Shown: piece by piece, positions 55,111 through 64,000 of the stretch
Position numbering within the stretch: the first letter of the stretch is position 1
How the letters are laid out: each line of letters begins with the position of its first letter
Origin: Perca fluviatilis
Taxonomy: Eukaryota > Chordata > Actinopteri > Perciformes > Percidae
Assembly: GCF_010015445.1 (NCBI RefSeq)
Contig: NC_053119.1
Coordinates: forward strand, 3,194,788 to 3,258,787
Direction of reading: 5' to 3'
Length of the DNA: 64,000 nucleotides
Translations under genes and position numbers: made by a program
Notes under the pieces: model-generated
Told to the model about the DNA's origin: nothing
Database searches by the model: none
What the model saw: the letters and a program-made list of their open reading frames with translations, nothing else

Positions 55111-55639
55111 GCCAAACATGCCCCCCGAGCTCATCAGTTGTATAATTAACTATAACATTCCGCAGGAAATTTTGACAGTGTGCCTACTACTTGGTGCACA
55201 TGCGAATAACACAGGCTAACAGTAAATCTTTGACATGTCATGAAAAGAGAGGACAACACGGCCTACAGTAAATAGTCTCCATGACAGGAGGAGGAGTTTG
55301 TGTTTGGTTATTCAGAATTTCAAGAAACTCTATTCAAAATTAAAAAAAATTAAGGGTAGTATTCAACTTTCAAATCACATTAATACTTTTTGAAATATTC
55401 AACCTTCTTTGAGGCTTTTAAAAAAAGCTCTTCTGACATTTTTACATTAGTGTGTTTTGGATAGAATGTACAGACTCAGAGTTGGGGATCCAACTGACTG
55501 AGTGAGAAGCAGCATATGCAAATTTATATTTACACTGCATCCACAGTTTTAACTCGCATACATTTATTTTAAATCAAAATGTAGGTAATGGTACGTCCTT
55601 TCTAACAATGTGCTTAGAAAGGCAAAAGAGCATGTTCAC
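55111..55639. other. Spacer, no gene
   Basis: No supported feature. Confidence 0.4.
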
Positions 55640-55765
55640 TAGGGGTGTACGATTCAGAAAATGTCACTATTTGATTCGATTCTGAATTTTAGGCTCACAA
55701 TTCGATTCAAAATCGATTTTTTTGATTCAAAACGATCCTCAATTCAAAAAATCTATTCACATTAA
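55640..55765 (+). mobile_element. Left end of a hAT-like element (GATTCGATT type)
   Basis: taggggtgtacgattcagaa followed by many gattcgattc / aaaatcgatt words is the common left terminus of a fish hAT family. No right end. Confidence 0.6.
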
Positions 55766-56192
55766 GTTAATGTAGTTACTTTTCCCATGTGATTGCAGTA
55801 CACATACAATTTAAAGAAAAGAAACACAACAAATTAAATGTAGTCTGATATTACTTCTGTCTTCATACAACAATAAGAAGTTTTGCAACTAAAAACTGCA
55901 AAAAGTGCCAAGCATTGGCCAGCTTTCAAAAACATTTAATTCAAGTATAAATCTGTTAAATATAAAGAGCTTTTACATTTAGGTTTAAAGTGCTGTACTC
56001 AGATCAAATAAAAAATCCTGCTAACTGTGGTTTAAGAAGTACTTCAGCTGCCAGGTTGACTGTTGAAATGTCAACTCGACTGGGCACATTGAACTTCCTA
56101 AAATTAGGCCCTTTCTCTTTAGAACTGTGGCAACTACAGTCCATTCAACAGAACTTTTGTGATGTGTCAGAATCACATAATGGATACGCATT

Positions 56193-56194
<2 letters not shown>
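55766..56194. other. Spacer, no gene
   Basis: No supported feature. Confidence 0.4.

Positions 56195-56235
<41 letters not shown>
56195..56235 (+). repeat. (GT)n microsatellite
   Basis: About 20 GT units. Confidence 0.98.
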
Positions 56236-56237
<2 letters not shown>

Positions 56238-56413
56238 CCAGTTCATAGTCCACCACTGGCTGGAATCTGTACATTCTTTTGCAGAAACAGAAGCTAGTCA
56301 ACGTGTTTAGGAGTGAGAACACTCTCCCTGATGCAACGGTGGGAGTTTAGAGCATTGAAAGAGGTTGGTTGACTGGCACGGTACTTTAGGTTGTTGTTTG
56401 TCCACGTCTTTAA

Positions 56414-56979
56414 AGGTCCCATGACATGGTGCTCTTTGGATGCTTTTATATAGACCTTAGTGGTCCCCTAATACTGTATCTGAAGTCTCTTTTATATAGA
56501 CCTTAGTGGTCCCCTAATACTGTATCTGAAGTCTCTTTTATATAGGCCTTAGTGGTCCCCTAATACTGTATATGAAGTCTCTTTTATATAGACCTTAGTG
56601 GTCCCCTAATACTGTATCTGAAGTCTCTTTTATATAGACCTTAGTGGTCCCCTAATACTGTATCTGAAGTCTCTTTTATATAGACCTTAGTGGTCCCCTA
56701 ATACTGTATCTGAAGTTTTTTTAAAAATTTTTTTTTCCGAAATTCAGCCTTGGTGCAGAATTACAGCCACTAGAGCCAGTCCCACAATGAGCTTTCCTTA
56801 GGATGTGCCATTTATGTGTCTGTAGCTATTGAGGAGGGGGGGGCAAGGTGGAGGGGGGGGGTGTGGCCTTGACCAACTGCCACTTTGCTCGTTTGAAAGC
56901 CATGATGTCTCTCTCTTTCTCATGACCGGGCCAAATGTTAAAAAACCTCATAAAGCGAAATTTTCACGTCATGGGACCT
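56414..56979. mobile_element. TTAA-targeting MITE, copy 2, with expanded interior
   Basis: TTAA at 56410-56413 and 56980-56983. It has the same AGGTCCCATGACATGG left end as copy 1, and a right end ATGGGACCT. It has six tandem 46-bp units where copy 1 has two, and lacks the segment between ggccaaat and gttaaaaaa that copy 1 keeps. Confidence 0.92.
56444..56719 (+). repeat. 46-bp tandem repeat, six copies
   Basis: Units start at 56444, 56490, 56536, 56582, 56628 and 56674 (ttttatatagaccttagtgg, cccctaatactgtatctgaa, gtctct). One unit has ggcct for gacct and one tatatg for tatctg; the others are identical. Confidence 0.97.
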
Positions 56980-56983
56980 TTAA

Positions 56984-58115
56984 TATTAATCTCTGGGTGA
57001 TGCTGTGTCATGAGAGTTATCAACTTTGTGGTGTTTCCAAAATACTTAACTTTCGCTTTGCAAAGCCTGCATATAGCATGATTCCTATCAAGTTTCGTCT
57101 TCCCCTCGAGGTTCTAAAAGCCGAAATGTGTCCAAACTCTCGCCTTCAATGAGGATGGAGCAGGTTGAATAATTCTTTCTGTGAGGTTTGCCATTGTTTG
57201 CGCCAACTAAACTACCTCCGCTTGCACTCATTCTTCTTTTGATTATGACAAGAGTGCCCAGGCGTCAGTGTGAATTCGATGAAGCGCCATCTATGGGAAT
57301 GGCGAGGTAATGTCATTTCGGGACAATGGTGTCAAAACAAGAAAAAAAAAATCATAATTTCAGGCTGAAAGTTTGACGGTTGTTAACACGCTGGTAAAAT
57401 GAGAAGCAGTGGGGGAGTAATTATGTTCAAGCGGGTGTCGACTTTTTCGGTCCCCTCTCTCTCACAAATAGTAGTTGTACTTTTTGTGATTGACATTGAC
57501 GACAATGATACATGAGCCGTTCATCAGAATTGGGAAAAAATCAACCAACACTTTGTGGGCTCTCTCTGCAGCCGAAAGAAAAGAAAAAAAAACCACCATT
57601 CAATTATTGATGCTGTAAGAGGAAATGTTCAACCACTCGGCAGTTCAGAAAGTCTTCAAATATTAATGAGTTTTTCCTGTTCAGTTCCTCCTTTCAGCTC
57701 ACTCTTTTGTATTGATTAGGGACTGAAGGAACTCAAATGAAACTGAGCCTTGAATATTTATGATATGATGTTTTTGCATATTTTCCCGCTGGACTGTAAA
57801 TACACCATGTAGTCCCATTAAGACCCAGACAGCTCATCTCCGCTGGGTGAGAGAGAGAAAAAGTTTTAGTTTAATGTTCCGAACAGTTCAGTATAACACA
57901 AACACACAAAAGTGGTAATTGAACCTCACTTTTGGGATCATGCCAAGTGAAAAACAGCCATGAATATCTTTGGAAATAAATGAAAGTCTTCTGTACATTT
58001 AAGAGCCCAGAGTAGAGATCAATATCAGATTCATCTCTGTGTGTTGGGCAAAGATTTACTGCAAAAGTGTTTGGCCTCCAAGTCTAGCTGTGTTTCTTGT
58101 TGGTGCTAATCTGTG

Positions 58116-58118
<3 letters not shown>
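56984..58118. other. 1.1 kb without a gene; possibly single-copy
   Basis: The 57600-58000 part (for example attgattagggactgaagga and ggactgtaaatacaccatgt) has no match elsewhere in the window and could hold conserved non-coding DNA. No exon was found. Confidence 0.4.

Positions 58119-58151
<33 letters not shown>
58119..58151 (+). repeat. (GT)n microsatellite
   Basis: About 16 GT units. Confidence 0.97.
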
Positions 58152-58154
<3 letters not shown>

Positions 58155-58345
58155 CTGGCAAAAATGCTGGACCCCCCCCAAAGTTTAAAGGGCTTTTTGA
58201 GGGTTAAGACTTGGTTTTAGGGTTAGGGATAGAATTAGGTTATGGTTATGGTGAGGGTTAAGGTTAGGCATTTAGTTGTGATGATTAAGATTAGGGTTAG
58301 GGGCTAGGGATTGCATTATGTCAATGGCAGGTCCCCACAAAGGCA
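58152..58345 (+). repeat. Dispersed repeat with degenerate TTAGGG words
   Basis: ggttttagggttagggatag, tggtgagggttaaggttagg and gattagggttaggggctagg lie in one ~130-bp stretch, followed by caggtccccacaaag. This is a known fish repeat type and not a true interstitial telomere. Confidence 0.7.
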
Positions 58346-58353
58346 GTGAAACG

Positions 58354-58355
58354 CA

Positions 58356-58386
<31 letters not shown>

Positions 58387-58391
58387 GTGTG
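58354..58391 (+). repeat. (GT)n microsatellite
   Basis: About 18 GT units with one GC break. Confidence 0.97.
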
Positions 58392-58997
58392 TCTGTGTAT
58401 GTCCTGAACATGTGAACAGAATCATCTCGCAGGTCATTTTGATTACACATGTAAAACTGTAACGTGTCACCATGTGTGTACTTTGCGATTCCCGCGGGAT
58501 GAGAGTTTTTCCTCGCGTATAAGCCGAGACATTCCCCATGTAACGTGGTTTAGCGTGTGATGAAAAAGCTTATCAGAAACACAGCCACGTTTAAGTGGTC
58601 GACACCGAAAAAGAAAACTAATGCATTTTCCTAGAGAGGTTAAATGAAAGAGCCTTGGTATTGCTCTCCTAATGCAATCTCTATAATGGATGCAGGTCCC
58701 TCCTGATGAGCTCTGAGCGCAGTTTGCTGCAGCACTTTGAAGAGATCGCGGATACCTCCGGCTGCTCTCAGCATCTAACGATGGTCCTGCAGGGGACGGT
58801 TCCTCTCACATTTCTCAAGGTTGCACTCTTTTTCTGTTTTTTTCTGTGAAGGCCACGAACTGAAGGCATATCGTTTTCTTTATCTGACGCCCTTTGAGAT
58901 GCAAATAAACTCTCTCTCTCGCTCTCCAATAAATCAACGACAGAGAAACTGTCGCTTAATTATATGTTTATGAATGCAAGTTCTTGACCCTTTCAGC
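58392..58997. other. Spacer, no gene
   Basis: The 58640-58900 part may be single-copy. No splice-bounded exon was recognised. Confidence 0.4.
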
Positions 58998-59160
58998 CAC
59001 GGGTGTCAAACTCTATTTCACTACGGGCCACACTGGAAAATAACAAATCGCGTCTCAAGGGCCAGACATGTAGAGTTTATTGACATGCTTTTATTAATTG
59101 AAAGTCTAAGATTTTTGACTGTATTATGACATGTCTCATACAGCCTTCTCACATAAAGTT
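58998..59160 (+). mobile_element. Left end of the GGGCCACACTGG hAT family
   Basis: cacgggtgtcaaactctatt, acgggccacactggaaaata and gggccagacatgtagagttt match 35942-36060. No right terminus was found. Confidence 0.65.
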
Positions 59161-59538
59161 TGGTCCACATAAAGACCTAAAAAATTCAGCAAAAAAAAAA
59201 GCAATCCTTAGCCATCATAGAATTAAGCAAATCAAGAAAAACAATGCATTTAAAAGCAAGCTACCCCTCAGCCGACTCACAGCAACCTGTTTTACAGCCT
59301 GAATATGAAAACTCTCTGCTTCTGGGGGAATTTCAGGGTCTCAAAGTCGGCAAACCTGAAGACAGGCAGAAACTGTCTGATGTTTCTGTTTTTAAGTTAC
59401 GTAACATAGGTTAGCATTGATTTGGCAGTCCAGTCAGAGAGACTGAGGGGAAATGACACTAAGTTTAAGTTATTTTAAAAACCTGAAAAGATTCGGGGCT
59501 TTTGAGAAAACATTCAGGGTTGGAGCCAGGAGACAGAG
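59161..59538. other. Spacer, no gene
   Basis: Possibly the interior of the truncated hAT copy. No coding signal. Confidence 0.4.
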
Positions 59539-59546
59539 ACGTACGC

Positions 59547-59834
59547 TAGAGCTGAAGATCTTTGCCCGAACCCGACGGGACCCGACTGTCCCGCAAATGA
59601 GGTGCAACGCAAACGCTGGCCTCTGGAGGACTTATTTTTATTTCTTTGTTCCAACTTCCAAGTGACCTATAGCCTAGGTTAGTCATGAATAAATGATGTT
59701 AATTAATGCAGAAATGACTCATTCTTGACAAAAGAGCTGTGTGTGTGCGCGCGCACATTTGAATAATGTCGGGCTGTAAATGGGTTCGGGCTTTTAAAAG
59801 GCTGTCAATCAAAATGTACCCGATTACAGCTCTA
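59547..59834. mobile_element. hAT MITE (288 bp), copy 2 of the 40501 family
   Basis: The ends TAGAGCTG and CAGCTCTA are perfect inverted repeats. The flanks ACGTACGC (59539-59546) and ACGTGCGC (59835-59842) differ at one base. The interior matches 40501-40809. Confidence 0.88.
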
Positions 59835-59842
59835 ACGTGCGC

Positions 59843-60439
59843 CAATCTTTCAGAAGAGGAAGAATGTCTTTGAAATGTTTGGTGACAAGCAGTTAATCAA
59901 ATGGTATCGTTTGGAAAGAGCAGGCTTAAAGTAGAAAATCTAGGCTATAGTATATAGCAGGTCAGTAAACAGTACAACGGTTTAAAATGTGTAATTAAAA
60001 GCCCAGTGTGTAACGTTAGATGGGAGTAATTCTTACACAATGTAGCTTTAAAACACGGTGGGAAACGTGTCTATCTTTCATTTCCAATGTGTATATCATA
60101 ATGTATTCTCTTGATAAATCTTTATTGTCAAATGTGTGTCGAATGTAAACTCAGTTTAGGAATTTCACCATTCAATGTGAATTTATCTGAGAATATTCTT
60201 AATTACGGAAATCTAGTCAGTGATTGGTCCATGCCTGCAGTATGTCGTCATCCAAAATCCTGTTTGTGGCACAGCAAAGTGTCTGGATTCATCTCTAAGA
60301 CTGACACTTAAGATATAGTCGTAGGCTTCACTTAAATTTCGACTGAGATGCTTGATAACTTACTTTTAAGCGCAGCTTCAAGCCAAGATTTCTTTTTTTT
60401 TTTTACTGTTAAGTCAATTCTTAGCAGTGTTTTTGTGAG
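59843..60439. other. Spacer, no gene
   Basis: No supported feature. Confidence 0.4.
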
Positions 60440-60935
60440 TAATGCTGCGTTCCAGACACAATTTTTAGCACGTAAGTTACGTCACGACTCGCGACTTGGT
60501 AGCGTTCCAGGCAAAGTCACGATAAACCCTTCTAGCTAGCGGCTACCTACCGCTGACGTTAGCTAGCGCTAGCTGATACTAGTGATTTCTAGTCGGCGAC
60601 ATATTTGGGGCTTCATTTAATAAACATAACCTGTAGTAGTACACAATCGTATGTGTATTGTTTTGATTACAATGTGCGGAGTTACTTTACGTTGCCTATT
60701 TATGTCTATTTATGTCTATTTCTCACCGTTAACCACCGACGTCTGTACAGCATCAACACGGATTGCCATTTTTGTTTATGAGTGTGTGTGACGTCAAAAA
60801 CTGTAACTGGGAGTACAACCATCTGGTACCAGTTCACCGGCAGTAAGTTACAAGTTTGAGTGGCGTTCCAGGGGAACTTTCACAGGCAGAAGGCCGTGAA
60901 AACCCGAGTTACGGGTTACCTGGAACGCACCATTA
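60440..60935. mobile_element. TIR element (496 bp), TGCGTTCCAG ends
   Basis: The left end TAATGCTGCGTTCCAG and the right end CTGGAACGCACCATTA are a 16-bp inverted pair with one mismatch. The duplication is unclear. Inside, tatttatgtc is repeated three times (60697-60721). Probably a PIF-Harbinger-type MITE. Confidence 0.8.
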
Positions 60936-61969
60936 CATGGAGAAAGGGGTAAATCAGTGGACACATTTCTTTTTAGCGCCAGAACCCCCGCAAAATGACA
61001 TGATGCCATGTTGGTGATTCGGTCTATAGAGAGAAGGGATTATATTGAGTGAATGTGAATTTATATTTTGATGGAATAATAAATAAAATAGGTCCTTTTG
61101 ACATTTTTTCTCTGCTGCTTTGAGTGTCAGGAAAAGGAAATCCCTGTGTGGTAAAGTCAGCGAGTCAAAGCCTGCTCTTTTATTGCTCTTTATTGTGCTT
61201 TGGTTCGGTTGGAGGGGTTAATTTGCTCTTGCTCTCTCAGCCCGGCGGCTGTGTTTTATGGACCGGCTCATGTTCACTCCTCTTATCTCTGACCCACTCT
61301 CTCCGGCACAGAGGCTATCTGTGCACAAACACACAGCTGATAGCAGCTTTTCTTTTTTTTTTTCCAGTGGCAGGTTTTAGAGTTGGCTGCTCTTTCCTCT
61401 TATCTGTGTTTGTTAATTAACCCAGGGAGGGACGCTGAGCGCCGCCAGGAGATGAAAACAGGAATACATCAAATGACTGAATATGCAGGGGGAGTGCCCA
61501 GATACGCTGAGCTGACTGGACGAGTTGAGTAAATTGCTTTGCTTATCACCGTCTGCTGGACACACCGCCATGACAGCGTTGTGTTTACATTCTGACTCCG
61601 GAAACCGCCGCGTCGGAAATTAATTACAGCACAGTGAAGGTCGCTTTATCCTCGCTGTTCAATTTTAAAATTTTAATGATGCCCCTTTTGGAGAACCTCA
61701 TCATAATGCTCAGTAAATATTCTCACTTGGCTTTTCACAGCATCATCAGGCTCGTTTGTGTTCACTAGCACGGTCCTTATCTTTTTTTCCCAGTCGTTTT
61801 ATCATTATTTTTGGGGCCTCCCTTTCAAACGTGTGACAGAAGCAAACAGACACACACAGCAGCAGGGGAAACCTAACCAGACGCGACGGATGTTTTTTTT
61901 TTTTTTTTTTACTCACAACCATCTCAGAAGGCGTCGTTGGAAACTGTTTGGAAAAGGGCAGGCACTTAG
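60936..61969. other. 1 kb without a supported gene
   Basis: The 61400-61750 part has no match in the window and may be single-copy. A 98-aa plus frame at 61124-61420 is hydrophobic but has no recognisable domain. Confidence 0.4.
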
Positions 61970-62115
61970 GGGTGATTGGATAAACCATCTATCTCTAACG
62001 TCCGCCATTGTTGTTTTGAGCGAACCAGGCCCCCCAGGAAGTGCGCCAGGCTTTGAAGCGAATTGAACAGTGGAGCTTACAACTTCCGTGTCCGTCACGT
62101 GATGCTCTCTGGCCC
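61970..62115 (+). repeat. Dispersed fish repeat
   Basis: ataaaccatctatctctaac, gtccgccattgttgttttga and gaagtgcgccaggctttgaa are a repeat text I recognise; boundaries not defined. Confidence 0.5.
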
Positions 62116-62402
62116 CAAAAAAGACGTTTTCCTTCAGACTTAGTACGTGGCGAAAGAGACGTCTGGACATCCGTGGATACAATTTGTTTTGCGTCACAAA
62201 ACCCTGGCGAATTTACACCTTTTCACTGTCAGAATTTGATCCATTCAATCCGATAACATTTGGAAAGTCTATAGGAGCCGCACAATTAAATCACTTAGTC
62301 TCTTCTTGTGATGTCTCGTGATATTGCGGAATTCAGCTAAACCCTGCACAGCTGTATTAAAGCACAATGTTGCCGATCAGCACATTACCGATACTGTGAC
62401 AC
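62116..62402. other. Spacer, no gene
   Basis: No supported feature. Confidence 0.4.
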
Positions 62403-62760
62403 TAAGGGGGCTTTCACAGCTACCTCGTTTGGTCCGGACATTCAGACTTTTCAGTTTGATCCGAACCAAAATTACAGGTGTGCAACCTCCCAATTCCAAA
62501 CGGTGAAATTTGGTCCGCGGAGAGAGGAGACGAGGGAAGCCCGTCTACAGACCAATCAGTTACAAAAAGTGTCGGGAGACGCAGCTCACGAATGTGGACG
62601 TAGTTTTGTCACGTATAGATCTTTAGGGCGCTTGCATAACTTACTGGGTTAAATGCAAAAACGTGAACCTTGGTCCAGATCCAGACTGATCTCATCACCA
62701 AAGTCATGTCATGTTGCCAGATAAGGTCTCTGGTCTCTTCCAGGTGTTTAAGCCCCCTTA
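62403..62760. mobile_element. TIR element (about 358 bp), AAGGGGGCTT ends
   Basis: The left end taagggggctttcacag and the right end gtgtttaagcccccttaa are inverted. CTTTCACA resembles the PIF-type end seen at 38500. The duplication is not resolved. Confidence 0.65.
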
Positions 62761-63044
62761 ATTCAGAAACAGGGAAACATCTAAATTAAAACAGGCGATT
62801 GAATGCTATGAAACCAATATGAACTTGAAATTCCAAGCCCTTTTTTTAAGCTGGTAGCAGATCCCCTGATGCTGCGAGCAGGTGTGAGGGCCAGCCTGGG
62901 TTTAATGGAGCGTCTCCATGTCCCAGAATGGCCCAGAGGCTTTTCGACAGTATTTTAAAAGGCTTTAAAAGGCTCACAGAGTAGCTCTGCGTGTAACTCC
63001 TATGTAAACCCAATTCCTCCGTCACTCAACAAGTCATTAAACTT
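62761..63044. other. Spacer, no gene
   Basis: No supported feature. Confidence 0.4.
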
Positions 63045-63055
63045 ACACACACACA

Positions 63056-63127
<72 letters not shown>
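63045..63127 (+). repeat. (CA)n microsatellite
   Basis: About 40 CA units with one TA break near 63061. Longest array of the window. Confidence 0.98.
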
Positions 63128-63130
<3 letters not shown>

Positions 63131-63556
63131 CCCTGCAGCAGGTTCAACATCTGGTGGAGAGACGGAAATCAGAAAAAAAAAAAATTCTGCTAAAGCAGCA
63201 GATTAATGAAGTTGCGGCTGGAATAATTACATATAATAACATTTCTCACATTTTTCACACATCTAACTCTCCCATCGCGTAAAATCCGGATGCTTGGTCG
63301 TGTGCCTTTGGGTGTTTCTTATTCACGCTAAACGTCTTTGACATGCGGCATAAGAACAGGACAGTTAGGTTTAGGAAAAGATCATGGATGAGGTTATAAA
63401 ATGTACATTTCAGTGACACACGGTACAAGCACGGGACAGTAATGTTTAGGAAAAGATCTTACCGTTGTCGCTCTCAACTTACAGCGCCGCGGTCGCGCTT
63501 CTGCTCTGCCCGGTGCGTTCCATACAGACGCTAAAAGATGATTTTTGCGTAGCATC
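63128..63556. repeat. Spacer with a small dispersed duplication
   Basis: The run gtttaggaaaagatc is present at 63370 and 63449, each after a gggacagta / aggacagtta lead, so a tandem repeat of about 80 bp is likely. Confidence 0.5.
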
Positions 63557-63601
63557 TGATGCTGAGAGGCACTGACCAAGTGTCAGTGCCTCTCAGCATC
63601 A
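63557..63601. repeat. Perfect 20-bp hairpin, 5-base loop
   Basis: TGATGCTGAGAGGCACTGAC (63557-63576) and its exact complement (63582-63601) are separated by caagt. A transcript would form a stable stem. It could be a small-RNA precursor, a MITE core or a recombination relic; nothing here decides. Confidence 0.9.
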
Positions 63602-63628
63602 TTTAAGAGTTGGGAGTGAGGTGGTCAA

Positions 63629-63747
63629 CCCTATGTTCCCACAGCCCTATGGTCCCACAGCTCTATGTTCCCACAGCCCTATGTTCCCACAGCCCTATGT
63701 TCCCACAGCTCTATGGTCCCACAGCTCTGTTCCCACAGCCCTATGTT
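63629..63747 (+). repeat. Minisatellite of CCCTATGTTCCCACAG units
   Basis: About seven units of 17 bp (ccctatgttcccacag, with ctctatg and atggtccc variants). It is the same unit as the subterminal array at 42905-43013. Confidence 0.95.
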
Positions 63748-64000
63748 ACCAATTTCATCACTAAATTCATTTCTGACAACGTTTTAGGTGAGAAATGAAC
63801 TGTTTAGATTTCGAATATATCGGCAGTCTTGCGAAAATCGATGCCGAATTGACAATTTGCTTCGGAGTTTTCGGAGTTGAGAAGCTCCATGAAGTGAGGC
63901 GACAGCCAGCAGGCGCCTGGCCCTAGCCGCTAGATCGTCGCTGGGCCAGTCCTGCTTAGAGACCCCGCTCTAAGCTGGATGTCTCTCAGACCGGTCTCAC
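63748..64000. other. Right edge, no gene
   Basis: A GC-rich stretch (cgcctggccctagccgctag) ends the window. No feature is supported. Confidence 0.4.

Overview
The window looks like teleost fish nuclear DNA, probably a spiny-rayed (percomorph) fish. It is intergenic or intronic sequence packed with old transposable elements. The evidence is the mixture of fish-type repeats: CR1/L2-like LINE tails, tRNA-derived SINEs, many hAT-type elements with 8-bp target duplications, TTAA-targeting MITEs, a PIF-Harbinger relict, Gypsy/ERV-like solo LTRs, and very long (CA)n microsatellites. No intact host protein-coding gene, rRNA gene or tRNA gene could be supported. Nearly every long open frame falls inside a repeat, or is a low-complexity frame over a microsatellite.

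Layout. 1-5 kb: a truncated LINE reverse transcriptase (minus strand, YADD box visible), a 1.3-kb hAT element, a GATA microsatellite, a minus-strand solo LTR and a second LINE 3' end. 5-10 kb: dispersed repeats, then a host repeat carrying two later insertions, one of them an 870-bp foldback. 10-12 kb: a 1.7-kb hAT relict with a BED-finger remnant and a nested element. 13.7-14.6 kb: the only host-like protein trace, a frameshifted coiled-coil pseudogene on the minus strand. 15-20 kb: a 51-bp tandem repeat, two short hAT MITEs, duplicated blocks and a TIR element. 20-28 kb: SINEs, an isolated LTR and a roughly 400-bp block present three times. 29.4-30.7 kb: a Harbinger element keeping the N-terminal pieces of both of its genes. 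31-34 kb: a LINE fragment, a 42-bp minisatellite and a second large palindrome. 37-44 kb: more filled and nested sites. 47.6-49.2 kb: a three-level nest (hAT-like element > TTAA MITE > solo LTR), with a copy lacking the inner insertions at 54.1-54.5 kb. 49-64 kb: further hAT and SINE fragments, minisatellites, a TTAA MITE with six internal 46-bp repeats, and a perfect 20-bp hairpin near the right end.

The main value of the window is as a record of insertion history. At least nine elements have matching 8-bp duplications, two have TTAA, one has TAA, and three LTR-like segments have 4-6 bp duplications. Several host repeats occur both filled and unfilled, so insertion order can be read directly. 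I did not find a new multi-gene system. The strongest leads are the two foldback elements, the 20-bp hairpin, the two-gene Harbinger relict, the nested insertions and the coiled-coil pseudogene. Family names rest on recognised termini, duplications and protein motifs, not on database searches.
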